This document shows, in pieces, positions 25,187 to 34,424 of a DNA stretch of 64,000 bases. Position 1 is the stretch's first letter, and each line of letters starts with the position of its first letter. The notes beneath the pieces are model-generated. The model had not been told where the DNA came from and ran no database searches. It saw nothing but the letters and a program-made list of their open reading frames with translations. A program made the translations under genes and the position numbers. This stretch comes from an uncultured Dorea sp. (GTDB lineage: Bacteria > Bacillota > Clostridia > Lachnospirales > Lachnospiraceae), in NCBI GenBank assembly GCA_947652615.1, contig CANTDX010000003.1, positions 62,001 through 126,000 on the forward strand, given 5' to 3'.

Positions 25187-26101
25187 ATGAAAATAGCATT
25201 TGACGTCGATGTTCTGGCCAAGCAGATGGATATCAACCGTATGGTCCATCAGGTAGCCGATTGGGGATACAAATATATCGAACAGTCCCCGCATCCAAGA
25301 ATCAATCCGTTCTACAAGCATCCTCTTTTCTCAAAGGAATGCGAGGCAGAATACAGAAAAGCGCTTAGGGAGACCGGAGTTGAGATCTCGTCTTTCATCG
25401 TAGTATACCGTTGGTCAGGACCGACAGAAGAGCAGAGACAGTTCGCGGTAGCTAACTGGAAACGAATGATACAGATCGCCGGCGATATGGGTGTCAAAGT
25501 CATCAACACGGAGCTCTCCGGCGACCCTAACCAGCAGGAGATCTGCAACGGCATGTGGTTTCGGTCAATGGAAGAACTTCTTCCGCTCATAGAACGCGAA
25601 GGGATCCGTGTAGAGATCCAGTCACATCCATATGATTTCTGTGAACTGAACAACGAGACCTGCGATATGGTAAAATCCTTCCGCTCAAAGCACCTGGGTT
25701 ATGTCTATTCATCACCTCACGGCTTCTTCTACGATCAGGGAAAAGGTGATGTACGCTCCATGCTGCGCTATGCGGGAGATGAACTGACACACGTTCTGTT
25801 CGCTGATACCTTTAACCAGACTCTTGACTGCCGCTACATTGCTAATCCGCCGTGGCTCAACGGCAGAGGCAAGGCAGATGTGACTATCCATCAGCATCTC
25901 GCAATGGGCGAAGGAGACGTTGATTTCGACGGCATCTTTGAAACCCTGCGTGAAATGGACTTCGCAAACAAACAGCTTGGAACGGCTCCTCCGAAAGCAG
26001 GCGGAGACAACATCGCCTGTGTATCCATGTTCGGATTCCCGGAAAAGATGGAAAAGCAAGCGCCTCAGGCAAGAGAACGGATCGAAGCAGAATTACTCTA
26101 A
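25187..26101 (+). CDS. IolH-like TIM-barrel protein
   Basis: 304 residues, second xylose-isomerase-like TIM barrel of the locus. The motifs follow IolH: WGYKYIEQSPHPRINPFYKHP, FIVVYRWSGPTEEQRQFAV, FRSMEELLPLIEREGIRVEI, SHPYDF, YIANPPW, VTIHQHLAMGEGDVDFDGIF. IolH occurs in iol operons but has no settled biochemical role. ATG 25187 follows AAGGAGAG by 7 bases. Last enzyme of the transcript: a terminator begins 8 bases beyond the stop. Confidence 0.85.
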   Translation: MKIAFDVDVLAKQMDINRMVHQVADWGYKYIEQSPHPRINPFYKHPLFSKECEAEYRKALRETGVEISSFIVVYRWSGPTEEQRQFAVANWKRMIQIAGDMGVKVINTELSGDPNQQEICNGMWFRSMEELLPLIEREGIRVEIQSHPYDFCELNNETCDMVKSFRSKHLGYVYSSPHGFFYDQGKGDVRSMLRYAGDELTHVLFADTFNQTLDCRYIANPPWLNGRGKADVTIHQHLAMGEGDVDFDGIFETLREMDFANKQLGTAPPKAGGDNIACVSMFGFPEKMEKQAPQARERIEAELL

Positions 26102-26108
26102 TTTTTCT

Positions 26109-26166
26109 AAAACACCTCAGATCAGTTATTTTTCTGTGAAAAACTACTGATTTGAGGTGTTTTTAT
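26109..26166 (+). terminator. Terminator of the enzyme operon
   Basis: AAAACACCTCA...ATCAGT paired with ACTGAT..TGAGGTGTTTTTA; strong stem with a T-tract, 8 bases after the IolH-like stop. It separates the enzyme operon from the transporter operon. Confidence 0.85.
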
Positions 26167-26230
26167 TCCCGTGAGCAACGAGCCAAGCGGGCATACTTGC
26201 ATGCACATTTGGCGACCGCTGCTATCGCAA
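26161..26230 (-). repeat. Dispersed ~62-bp repeat, copy 2
   Basis: Inverted, roughly 85% identical version of 3469-3531, sharing CAAATGTGCATGCAAG, TGGCTCG and CGGGAATAAAA. It starts directly behind the terminator hairpin. Non-coding. Confidence 0.75.
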
Positions 26231-26394
26231 TATTTTTCCTAATACTAATATACGATAGATACTACCAATATATCCATATATTGATTATAATTATCAATTT
26301 AACTTTTGCAAAAATCTATGCTAATGTATTTTTTAGATACCACTACTATATTGTATTTTATGGTTGGTAATTTTATTCAGTTTAGGAGAAGATC
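26231..26394 (+). promoter_or_regulatory. AT-rich leader/promoter region of the Ssu-type transporter operon
   Basis: Very AT-rich stretch with a near-palindrome TTGAT-TATAATT-ATCAA at 26281-26297 that contains a TATAAT box without a good -35 element. Likely promoter and operator of the permease-ATPase-binding protein genes; the regulator is unknown, the AraC protein being the obvious candidate. Confidence 0.4.
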
Positions 26395-27456
26395 ATGTCA
26401 AAGAAACAAAAAGATTATATGGACAGCAGCCAGCTTGCCCATCTGACAAAACAACAGCTGCATGAACTGGAAGAAAAAGAGAAGACTGCATGGCAGAAAG
26501 CCCTGGACTGGCTCATCATGATCCTGCCGTTTGTCTGCGGCGGCGCAGCGGTTCTGGAATACTGGATGATCCCCAACGGAAGCCCTAACGATCATCCGTA
26601 TACATACGTGGGATTTCTTGCCGTATTGATCGGCGCATATCTGGTTTATTTTCTATTTTCTGCTGCATTAAAACTAAGAGGAGACAAAACCAGAATCGAT
26701 ACACTCCGTTATCAGGCACCGCTTTTTTCGGCGCTGTTCTTGCTGCTTGCGGGCTATGATTACCTGACATTGAAGACAGGTATCCTGACACAGCCTTTTG
26801 TTCCCTGTATGAACTATATTATTAACATTGCGTGGATCGACCGCGCCTATCTGCTGGAATGTACGTTACACACGCTGCGTCTGCTGTTTCTGGGGTATTT
26901 CATAGGGATTGCCCTTGGCCTGGTCACGGGTATTACCTGCGGGTACTCGGAACGGGTGCGTTACTGGGTCAATCCGGTCATCAAATTCCTTGGTCCGATC
27001 CCTACTTCCACATGGATCCCCATTGTAATGGTTGTCGCAACATCTCTGTTTAAAGGGGCGGTATTTATCATTGCATTAGGCTCCTGGTTTGCCGTGACGG
27101 TTGCTTCCATGACGGGAATCTCTAACGTGGACAAAGACTTTTTCGACGCGGCAAGAACGCTTGGGGCGAGTTCCAGGCAGCTAGTGTTCCGGGTCGCAAT
27201 ACCTCATGCGATGCCTTCCATACTGCAAGGATGCACACAGGCAATGAGCTCCGCATGTGTAGCAATCATGATCGCAGAGATGATGGGTGTGAAGGCAGGC
27301 CTTGGCTGGTATATGAACTGGGCCAAATCATGGGCGGCTTATGATAAGATGTTCGCGGCGCTGTTCGTGATCTGTTTTATATTCACGATCGTTACTAAGG
27401 CGCTGGATCTTATCAAGAAGCGCGTATTAAGATGGCAGAATGGAGTTGTGAAATAG
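26395..27456 (+). CDS. ABC transporter permease, SsuC/TauC type
   Basis: 353 residues, longer than usual for the family because of an N-terminal hydrophilic lead (about 1-35) and extra spans before the standard core. Core BPD_transp_1 region from about residue 155 with the EAA loop DAARTLGASSRQLVFRVAIPHAMP near 245-268. AGGAGAAGATC precedes the ATG. The stop abuts the ATPase start. This permease class takes up sulfonates, nitrate, thiamine precursors or aromatic acids, not normally sugars, which makes its place beside polyol enzymes notable. Confidence 0.93.
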   Translation: MSKKQKDYMDSSQLAHLTKQQLHELEEKEKTAWQKALDWLIMILPFVCGGAAVLEYWMIPNGSPNDHPYTYVGFLAVLIGAYLVYFLFSAALKLRGDKTRIDTLRYQAPLFSALFLLLAGYDYLTLKTGILTQPFVPCMNYIINIAWIDRAYLLECTLHTLRLLFLGYFIGIALGLVTGITCGYSERVRYWVNPVIKFLGPIPTSTWIPIVMVVATSLFKGAVFIIALGSWFAVTVASMTGISNVDKDFFDAARTLGASSRQLVFRVAIPHAMPSILQGCTQAMSSACVAIMIAEMMGVKAGLGWYMNWAKSWAAYDKMFAALFVICFIFTIVTKALDLIKKRVLRWQNGVVK

Positions 27457-28227
27457 ATGGCTGATAAGAAGGTTACGTTAGAGATTAAAAATGTATCGAA
27501 GAGTTTTGCGAAAGTGGAAAACGACGAGGTTACCCACGCGCTCAATAAGATCGACTTAAGCCTAGAAAGCGGTGAGTTCGTCAGTCTGGTGGGACCCTCC
27601 GGCTGCGGGAAATCTACAATCCTCAGACTGGTCGCAGGATTGATCATGCCGACGACAGGGAAGCTTACCGTAGACGGCAAGGAGATTACACAGCCGTCCC
27701 CGGAGAGAGGCATGATGTTCCAGAAGTCCACCTTATTCCCATGGCTGACGGTCGAGAAGAATATTGCGTTCAGCCTTAAGATGCAGGGCAAGCTGAGAGG
27801 AAATGAAGACAAAGTAGAGCGTCTGCTGAAGGTGATCGGCCTGGAGGCGTTCCGCAATGACTATCCGGGACAGTTATCCGGCGGTATGGCCCAGAGGGTC
27901 GCACTGATGCGGTCGCTGATCAACGAGCCTGATATTCTTCTGCTGGATGAACCCCTTGGGGCGTTGGATGCATTTACCCGCATGAATATGCAGGATGAGA
28001 TCCTCAAGATCTGGCAGGCGAAAGGACAGCTTGCGCTGATGGTGACCCATGATGTGGACGAGGCTGTCTACATGGGAACCCGCGTTATCGTCATGGACGC
28101 CAACCCAGGACGGGTGGTGGCGGATATCAAGATCGATGAAGAATATCCAAGAGACCGTTCTTCGGCGGCGTTTGTCGAATACCGGAATCAGATCCTTAAC
28201 CGGCTGCACTTCGGCGGGAGAGGGTAA
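27457..28227 (+). CDS. ABC transporter ATP-binding protein, SsuB/TauB type
   Basis: 256 residues. Walker A GPSGCGKST, Q-loop MMFQKSTLFPWLTV (the PWLTV form typical of nitrate/sulfonate/taurine ATPases), signature LSGGMAQRVALMRSL, Walker B ILLLDEPLGALDAFTR, H-loop MVTHDVDEAVYMG. Starts on the base after the permease stop. Energises the adjacent permease. Confidence 0.96.
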   Translation: MADKKVTLEIKNVSKSFAKVENDEVTHALNKIDLSLESGEFVSLVGPSGCGKSTILRLVAGLIMPTTGKLTVDGKEITQPSPERGMMFQKSTLFPWLTVEKNIAFSLKMQGKLRGNEDKVERLLKVIGLEAFRNDYPGQLSGGMAQRVALMRSLINEPDILLLDEPLGALDAFTRMNMQDEILKIWQAKGQLALMVTHDVDEAVYMGTRVIVMDANPGRVVADIKIDEEYPRDRSSAAFVEYRNQILNRLHFGGRG

Positions 28228-28319
28228 TTTATTGTTATGTTCCGTTGAATCAGGAGGAATTTAACCGTTCCCCAATGATTTTTATGGATAAATATTTAAG
28301 AAAAAGGAGAAAAAGTACA

Positions 28320-29543
28320 ATGAAATGGATGGATGCAAAGCGTCTGGCAGCAACGGCAATGGTTGCGGCTATGACCGTATCACTGGCTGCCTGCGGGACA
28401 CCGGGAGAGCCGGCAAGCAAGGATGATTCTGCAAAAACTGAGACCGAGAGCGAAAGCAAGGACAACGGCGCAGAGACGAACGCAGAACGTCCGGAAGCTG
28501 TTTCCGAAGAAGATTGGGAGGCTATGCAGAAGGAACCTGTATTCGGTACGGAGATAAACTATCTGTTCAACGGCGGAGCCTGTGTGTCTGCAAAATATAT
28601 GGCGGAAGTGCAGGGATACTATGAAGAGTACGGTATCAATGCCACTTATATGGAAGGAGATTCTGTTGTGACGACTGTCGGGACCGGACAGTGTATGTGG
28701 GGCACCGACCACATTGCAACGATGCTCGTACCTGTGACCAACGGAGTAGACATGACCTTCGTTGCAGGAGCGCATATCGGCTGTAAGTCTATCTTTGTTA
28801 ATGCCGACAGCGACATCAAGACAGTAGAGGACTTGAAGGGCAAGAAGATCGCGATTCATGACGGTATCGGAAATTCTGACCAGAACATTACATACCGCCT
28901 GCTGGATGAGTACGGTATCGATCCTACAACAGATGTAGAATATCTGGACATCGCCGACAGTGCGGCTACGGTTGCTGCAATGGAAAGCGGCGAGGTTGAC
29001 GCGTCTATCTTCTCAGATTACTTTGTGCTTGCCAATTATCCTGAAGATATGCGTATGATCTGCTCCATTACTTACAGTCCGGAATTCCAGGATGAGCCAT
29101 GCTGCGTTACGGCGATGAATAACAAATTTATTGAGGAAAATCCCGTACATGCAAAATACGTGGTAATGGCGATCAAGCGCGCCGGCGAGTACAGCCGTCT
29201 AAATTCCGAGGACGCGGTTCAGGCAATGTTTGACACCGACAAGATGACCGGCGAGAAAGAGGATCAGATGGTATTCTGGGATTCCCTGCATTTCGGACTG
29301 TCGGATGCATTTACCGAGAGAGCGCTTAAGGAGATTGCAGAGGATTATATCCGTCTTGGAATTATTGAGGACAAGGATATGACGGCGGATAAAGTGATGG
29401 AACTGGCATGGACGCCGATATGCCCGGATGATGAGATCGAAGGATTGACAGTCGGAGATCCTGTGGAACCGGACAATGCGGTTGTTCCAGTGAAGCAGAA
29501 TGAGAATCCGGTTGTATCTGAGAATTTTGGGCTTTCAGAATAA
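28320..29543 (+). CDS. ABC transporter substrate-binding lipoprotein, NMT1/SsuA-like
   Basis: 407 residues. Lipoprotein signal: positive start MKWMDAKRL, hydrophobic core, lipobox SLAAC with Cys at about 24, then an acidic linker (ETESESKDNGAE). The mature part has the NMT1/THI5-like fold: INYLFNGGACVSAKYMAEVQGYYEEYGI, WGTDHIATMLVPVTNGVD, IKTVEDLKGKKIAIHDG, AAMESGEVDASIFSDYF. ATG 28320 follows AAAGGAG; longer in-frame starts lack a ribosome site. The first-strand motif FNGGA and the polar pocket do not show which ligand is bound. Confidence 0.93.
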   Translation: MKWMDAKRLAATAMVAAMTVSLAACGTPGEPASKDDSAKTETESESKDNGAETNAERPEAVSEEDWEAMQKEPVFGTEINYLFNGGACVSAKYMAEVQGYYEEYGINATYMEGDSVVTTVGTGQCMWGTDHIATMLVPVTNGVDMTFVAGAHIGCKSIFVNADSDIKTVEDLKGKKIAIHDGIGNSDQNITYRLLDEYGIDPTTDVEYLDIADSAATVAAMESGEVDASIFSDYFVLANYPEDMRMICSITYSPEFQDEPCCVTAMNNKFIEENPVHAKYVVMAIKRAGEYSRLNSEDAVQAMFDTDKMTGEKEDQMVFWDSLHFGLSDAFTERALKEIAEDYIRLGIIEDKDMTADKVMELAWTPICPDDEIEGLTVGDPVEPDNAVVPVKQNENPVVSENFGLSE

Positions 29544-29559
29544 TATAAGAAAATATTCG

Positions 29560-29588
29560 GGGTGCGGTCTGATGAACCGCACCCTGTT
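29560..29588 (+). terminator. Terminator of the Ssu-type transporter operon
   Basis: Perfect 9-bp GC-rich stem GGGTGCGGT / ACCGCACCC, 7-base loop, then TGTTTG. Located 16 bases after the binding-protein stop. Confidence 0.8.
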
Positions 29589-29620
29589 TGCATTCATTTG
29601 TCACTTTTTCCCGTTAAAGA

Positions 29621-29649
29621 TTGTATTTTCCCTCTGTGACGAGTATAAT
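29621..29649 (+). promoter_or_regulatory. Sigma-A promoter of the chemoreceptor gene
   Basis: TTGTAT (29621-29626), 17-base spacer, TATAAT (29644-29649), 48 bases before the ATG. No sigma-D type box was preferred. Confidence 0.65.
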
Positions 29650-29697
29650 TTTATTATGTAAATATTTAGCAGAAGATGAAAAAGGAGAGGAACGAAT

Positions 29698-31701
29698 ATG
29701 AAAACAAAAGACAGACCAACTGCCAGGCTCCGCAGGGGGAAGCGGGGTATTACCAGGAAGCTGGTAGGCGCGATCGTTGCGACGATCGTCGTCATGGTTG
29801 CCGCGCTCCTGATGATCGTATACAACCGTGTCTCAGACGCGTTGTTGGATAAGAGCGAGAAGCTGCTTCAGGAGACTACCGACAAGACACTGCAGGAAAC
29901 CAGCGCATGGATGAACAAGACTCTGACCATGCTCCAGATGCAGCGGGATACCATTGAGTATGAGAATATGGAGATTCCCGAGATGATGGAATACATCCGG
30001 CACACCGTGGGACAGAATGATGCATACCCTGCCGGGCTGTATGTCGCATTGACGGACGGTTCTCTGTATCACGCATCCTTCGTACCGGGCCCGGATTTCA
30101 ATGCACTGGAGAAATCATGGTATCAGGACGGCATTCAATCAGAAGATTTCATTCTGGGTGATGTGTATTTCGACGAAGACAGCCAGTCCTACGTGGTAGG
30201 CGCTTCCGGCAAGCTTAAGGACGCTGCCGGGCAGACACGCGGTGTCGCGGCTGCCGATGTATATCTGGATTCTATCTCTGAAATCGTGGCCAACATCCAG
30301 TTGGAGAAGACCGGCGGGATCTTTCTTGTAGATACCCGGACGGATACGATCATCGGACATAAGGACAAGGAGATAACCGGGCGGACTCTGGGCGAATTCA
30401 AAGGCGATATGTATGCATATGCCGCTGAGAAGATTCAGCAGAAGGCATTCGGATTATCTCTCTATGATGGCAACACATACATACAGGCAGCACAGGTGCC
30501 GAACAGTGACTGGACCGCAGTCTCCTATGTATCCAAGGATGAAGTCTTAAGCGACCTCCGTCTGCTGACCGGAATGATGGTAACAGGTTCCGTTGTTGCT
30601 GTCCTTGTAGCCGTTTTCCTGATCATTCTTCTTGTAAGGAATATCATCGGCAAACCGGTTGCCGAACTGAATAATGTCGCCACTAAGATCGCAGAAGGCA
30701 AGTTGGATCAGACGATACGCCACAGCTCCAATGACGAGCTTGGCGAACTGGCTGATAATTTCAGCAAGACGGTTGTCCGCCTGCGTGATTATGTTGACTA
30801 TATTGACGAAGTTGCTGAGAAATTACAGGAGATCGCCCGAGGCAATCTTGCATTCACACTTTCTCACGACTATGTCGGTGAATTTGCGAAGATCAAGGAT
30901 TCTCTGGAAGGAATTTCCCTGTCTCTCAATGAAACTCTGGGGCAGATCAACGTATCTGCCGGACAGGTAGCCGAAGGCTCCGGTCATGTGGCTGAGGGCG
31001 CCCAGACGCTTTCACAAGGGTCCCTCCAGCAGACAGATGCGGTAGAGATGCTGGCAAGCCATATCAATGAAGTATCCGACGGAATCCAGAAAACCGCCAT
31101 GGGAGCCAAAAGGGCCAGCCAGATCTCTCAGGAGGTAGGAAGCAGCATCTTAGAGAGCAATGAGAAGATGCAGCACATGAACCTGGCGATCCAGAAGATC
31201 AGCAGCAAGTCGACCGAGATCAATAATATCATCAAGACTATCGAGGATATTGCGTTCCAGACCAACATTCTGGCTCTGAACGCATCCGTAGAAGCCGCCC
31301 GCGCCGGTGTCGCCGGCAAAGGATTCGCCGTGGTAGCAGACGAGGTCCGCGACCTGGCAAGCAAATCCTCCGAAGCCGCGAAGAATACCGCGGTCTTGAT
31401 CGATCAGACCGTGGAGGCCGTGGAAGAAGGAAGCACGATGGCAAAGGATACCGCTGAATCCATGCTTGCAGTTGTCGCTCAGGCCGATGAAGTCAACAAG
31501 CTGATCGAAGGAATCGCTGAGTATTCGGCGAAGCAGGCTTCCGCTACGGAAGAAGTCTTACGCGGAATCGACCGGATCTCCGATGTGGTACAGTCCAACC
31601 TGTCTACCGCTGAGAAGAGCGCCGCCGCCAGTGAAGAATTATCCGGCCAGGCTAATATGCTGAAAGAATTAGTATCCAAATTCCACCTGAAAAACAGATA
31701 A
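29698..31701 (+). CDS. Methyl-accepting chemotaxis protein
   Basis: 667 residues, membrane chemoreceptor. Span 1 at 21-43, extracytoplasmic dCache-like sensor about 45-285 (contains [23 protein letters not shown], typical of the PAS-like fold), span 2 at 288-313, HAMP from about 314, then the long cytoplasmic signalling helices with the kinase-contact tip [22 protein letters not shown] around 514-535. No C-terminal receptor-tethering pentapeptide is seen. It is next to the polyol locus but has its own promoter and terminator, so any link to that substrate is only positional. Implies motility or at least a Che pathway. Confidence 0.96.
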   Translation: MKTKDRPTARLRRGKRGITRKLVGAIVATIVVMVAALLMIVYNRVSDALLDKSEKLLQETTDKTLQETSAWMNKTLTMLQMQRDTIEYENMEIPEMMEYIRHTVGQNDAYPAGLYVALTDGSLYHASFVPGPDFNALEKSWYQDGIQSEDFILGDVYFDEDSQSYVVGASGKLKDAAGQTRGVAAADVYLDSISEIVANIQLEKTGGIFLVDTRTDTIIGHKDKEITGRTLGEFKGDMYAYAAEKIQQKAFGLSLYDGNTYIQAAQVPNSDWTAVSYVSKDEVLSDLRLLTGMMVTGSVVAVLVAVFLIILLVRNIIGKPVAELNNVATKIAEGKLDQTIRHSSNDELGELADNFSKTVVRLRDYVDYIDEVAEKLQEIARGNLAFTLSHDYVGEFAKIKDSLEGISLSLNETLGQINVSAGQVAEGSGHVAEGAQTLSQGSLQQTDAVEMLASHINEVSDGIQKTAMGAKRASQISQEVGSSILESNEKMQHMNLAIQKISSKSTEINNIIKTIEDIAFQTNILALNASVEAARAGVAGKGFAVVADEVRDLASKSSEAAKNTAVLIDQTVEAVEEGSTMAKDTAESMLAVVAQADEVNKLIEGIAEYSAKQASATEEVLRGIDRISDVVQSNLSTAEKSAAASEELSGQANMLKELVSKFHLKNR

Positions 31702-31708
31702 CGGCAAA

Positions 31709-31750
31709 GAGCTGAGAAAACGAGGATCTTCCTCCATTCTCAGCTCTTAT
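31709..31750 (+). terminator. Terminator of the chemoreceptor gene
   Basis: Stem GAGCTGAGAA / TTCTCAGCTC with an 18-base loop that itself has AGGATCTTCCT, followed by TTATTTT. Confidence 0.85.
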
Positions 31751-31878
31751 TTTCTGTATGTATAAAAAAATTTATAAATTATGCTTGCATTTTTATCTCA
31801 ATGGGTATAATATACATATATATACAACGTAGTTTTTAAAACTACATGTTATGTTTTATTAAACCAGGAGGTGATAAT

Positions 31879-32541
31879 ATGTCACAGACACTCGAAGACC
31901 GCATCAAGGACCCGGGAAGCGCTATTACGCATTTTATCGGAATGCTGATGGCCATATTTGCAGCCGTACCGCTTCTTATCAAGGCCGCTCATGAGCCGGG
32001 GCGGATATATGTTATCTCTATTGCAGTCTATGCGGCAAGCCTGATTCTATTATATGCTGCAAGCACTACTTATCATACATTCAACAGATCTGAGCAGATC
32101 AACACGATCCTGAAGAAGATCGACCACATGATGATCAGCGTATTGATCGCCGGAAGCTACACTCCCATCTGTCTGCTGGTACTCGGAGGCAGAACCGGGT
32201 TTATTCTTCTTAGCATCGTATGGGGAATCGCCCTTGTCGGAATCCTTATCAAGGCTTTCTGGGTATACTGCCCTAAGTGGGTATCTTCCGTATTATATAT
32301 CGGAATGGGCTGGACCTGCGTGCTTGCATTTACCCAGATATTGAACTCTATGTCAACGGCCGCTTTCCTGTGGCTATTGGCTGGCGGAATCATCTATACG
32401 GCTGGCGGAGTGATCTATGCGCTGAAGCTGCCGTTATTCAACAGCAGACACCGGTATTTCGGCAGCCACGAGATCTTCCATCTGTTCGTAATGGGCGGAA
32501 GCGCATGCCACTTTGTAGTGATGTATGCTTTTGTCCTGTAA
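31879..32541 (+). CDS. Hemolysin III / PAQR-family membrane protein
   Basis: 220 residues with about seven membrane spans. Family motifs: DPGSAITHFIGMLMA near the start, STTYHTFN, and the C-terminal GSHEIFHLFVMGGSACHF, which supply the His/Asp zinc site of the PAQR fold. ATG 31879 follows CCAGGAGGTGATA; the longer frame from 31846 includes that ribosome site and is rejected. The name comes from a Bacillus cereus haemolysin, but most bacterial members are housekeeping membrane-stress proteins; no haemolytic role is implied. Confidence 0.93.
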   Translation: MSQTLEDRIKDPGSAITHFIGMLMAIFAAVPLLIKAAHEPGRIYVISIAVYAASLILLYAASTTYHTFNRSEQINTILKKIDHMMISVLIAGSYTPICLLVLGGRTGFILLSIVWGIALVGILIKAFWVYCPKWVSSVLYIGMGWTCVLAFTQILNSMSTAAFLWLLAGGIIYTAGGVIYALKLPLFNSRHRYFGSHEIFHLFVMGGSACHFVVMYAFVL

Positions 32542-32557
32542 TAGCGTAATTTTTATA

Positions 32558-32587
32558 AAATGGCTATGCGTTTCCACATAGCCATTT
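32558..32587. terminator. Hairpin terminator between HlyIII and fucosidase genes
   Basis: AAATGGCTATG / CATAGCCATTT, 8-base loop, A/T-rich on both flanks (TTTTTATA before, ATATACC after), so it may serve the convergent genes from both sides. Confidence 0.75.
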
Positions 32588-32604
32588 ATATACCTTTTCT
32601 GACA

Positions 32605-34266
32605 TTAGAATACCCCAAGAAAAGCAACTGTAGGACAAACTCTTGCATCATGGATTTTTATCTGCAGGAATTTTGTACGGATTCCTTTCAGCTGCGCTAT
32701 ATGCTTGTATCCAACTACTTTTCCGCGGTATACTTCACGCAAATTCCCATCTGTTTCAGTCCAAACGGAAAAACCTTCGATTCTCTGACTCATCTCTATA
32801 TTTTCCTGCAGAATCAGATAATGAATTACTGTTTCTTCTTCAAATTCGATGTCTATGGTACAGGAAGTAATCCCCTCCCTCGTAGAAAAATATTTGCCAT
32901 ATCCGGGCTCGCGGACATTTTCGATCTCAAACCCTTCCTTATAACTGTCAACAGCCAGTACCGCTTCCTCTACAAGATTCCTTTTGAATGCTTTCCGAAG
33001 AAATTCCCCAAGCTCCTTCAGCCTTTCCACATCCTCTTTCGCCAGCAATCCTTCCTTATTCGGAGGAATGTTTAAAAGAAAGGTTCCGTTCCCCCCTACC
33101 GAATGGAAATAAATCTGGGACAGCTCTTCCAGAGAACGAACCTTATCATCCTCTTCCTGATGATAGAACCATCCTGGACGGATAGACGTATTGACTTCTA
33201 CCGGATACCAGATCAAGTCCGGCTCATCCTTCAAAAACTCTCTGCTGCCCAGATCCGCGTCACTAGAGGAAATCGTTCTTCTACGGAAAGAAAAATCCGT
33301 ATCATCGGTCTGCTGGCTTTTATCTGCAATCATTTCCGTATCCCTCAAACGCGCCGGGACTACGCTCCACTCCGCATCCCGCGTATCACCGGCCTCGTTT
33401 CCGCACCATCTAATGTCAGGCCCGCATACATTGATACATGCATCTGGCTGCAGTTTCCGAATTACTTCATAATACCTTTCCCAATTATAGCACTGTCTCA
33501 TGCCCCCTGCTCCTTCTCCGCAGGCGCCGTCGAACCAGACGTCAAAAACAGGACCGTAATTCGTTAGAAGCTCCGTCAATTGATTTACAAAATAGTCGTC
33601 ATATTCCTTTCCCCGTCCATACAATTCGCTGTTGCGGTCCCACGGAGAAAGATATACTCCGAACTTAATCCCAGCAGCCTGACAGGCATCCGCAACTTCC
33701 CGGACGATGTCTCCTTTTCCCCCTTTATATGGACTGGCTGCAACGGAATGTCTTGTATATCTGCTCGGCCACAGACAGAAGCCGTCATGATGCTTACAAG
33801 TCAAAATCAGACCTCTCATGCCCGCATCTTTAATTGCCGTTACCCACTGAGCCGCATCCAAATGATCCGGCATAAATATTTCCGGGCTTTCCGTTCCGTC
33901 TCCCCATTCTTTTCCTGTATATGTATTTATAGTAAAATGAATAAACGCATAAAATTCTACTTTCTGAAACTCTACCTGCCGCTTGTCCGGACGTACACGG
34001 ACCAGCCGCTCATCTTCCCTTCGTTCCATCCCAGACACCATCTTCTCCTTTTCTTTTTTCTTCATATGCTTGATGGCATACTCCCGCTTCATAGCTTCTT
34101 CCTTTGTCGGAAATTCTTCGCAATAGACAAGCTTCACCGGCCGCCTGGACTTGGTATACTTCGCTCCTGTCCCGGAATTATGTGCTTCCATCCGTCTCTC
34201 TATATTATTCGTCCATCCTGTATACAAGGTTCCATCCTTACAGCGCACCATATATGTATAATTCAT
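32605..34266 (-). CDS. GIY-YIG domain fused to GH29 alpha-L-fucosidase
   Basis: 553 residues in one uninterrupted frame. Residues 1-78 are a UPF0213-type GIY-YIG module: YTYMVRC, LYTGWTNNIERRMEAH, GAKYTKSRRPVKLVY and a catalytic-type Glu in AMKREYAIKHMKK. From about residue 88 the protein is a GH29 alpha-L-fucosidase: KVEFYAFIHFTINTYTGKEWGDG, LTCKHHDGFCLWPS, the nucleophile region FDVWFDGACGEG, and a C-terminal beta-sandwich. No signal peptide, so cytoplasmic. Start ATG 34266 follows GGAG by 8 bases; AAAAGGAG before a GTG at 34038 and ATG 34029 could start a fucosidase-only protein. The fusion is unusual; the parts are confidently recognised. Confidence 0.88.
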   Translation of the reverse strand: MNYTYMVRCKDGTLYTGWTNNIERRMEAHNSGTGAKYTKSRRPVKLVYCEEFPTKEEAMKREYAIKHMKKKEKEKMVSGMERREDERLVRVRPDKRQVEFQKVEFYAFIHFTINTYTGKEWGDGTESPEIFMPDHLDAAQWVTAIKDAGMRGLILTCKHHDGFCLWPSRYTRHSVAASPYKGGKGDIVREVADACQAAGIKFGVYLSPWDRNSELYGRGKEYDDYFVNQLTELLTNYGPVFDVWFDGACGEGAGGMRQCYNWERYYEVIRKLQPDACINVCGPDIRWCGNEAGDTRDAEWSVVPARLRDTEMIADKSQQTDDTDFSFRRRTISSSDADLGSREFLKDEPDLIWYPVEVNTSIRPGWFYHQEEDDKVRSLEELSQIYFHSVGGNGTFLLNIPPNKEGLLAKEDVERLKELGEFLRKAFKRNLVEEAVLAVDSYKEGFEIENVREPGYGKYFSTREGITSCTIDIEFEEETVIHYLILQENIEMSQRIEGFSVWTETDGNLREVYRGKVVGYKHIAQLKGIRTKFLQIKIHDARVCPTVAFLGVF

Positions 34267-34350
34267 CACAACTTCTCCAGATCTGTCTTATCTAATACCT
34301 TGTATTATATCACATCTTTTTGGTACATGAGTCCTTTAATCGACAGAAAT

Positions 34351-34375
34351 AACGCCGGAAACTTATCCCGGCGTC
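34351..34375 (-). terminator. Terminator-like hairpin upstream of the fucosidase fusion / downstream of spoIIQ
   Basis: Stem AACGCCGG / CCGGCGT with a 9-base loop; lies between spoIIQ and the fusion gene, which run in the same direction. On the minus strand it is followed by ATTTCTGTC, a weak T-tract. Confidence 0.6.
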
Positions 34376-34424
34376 TTTCCATTTTCATCATAGTATGCTC
34401 TTTTCCTGTGATCTTGCAGATCCT

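Noticed and set aside
23057..26101. C-glycoside deglycosidation operon (DgpABC-like)
   Set aside because: A Gfo/Idh/MocA enzyme plus isomerase-fold proteins fit superficially, but the small DgpB-type subunit is missing and the two barrels look like IolE and IolH.
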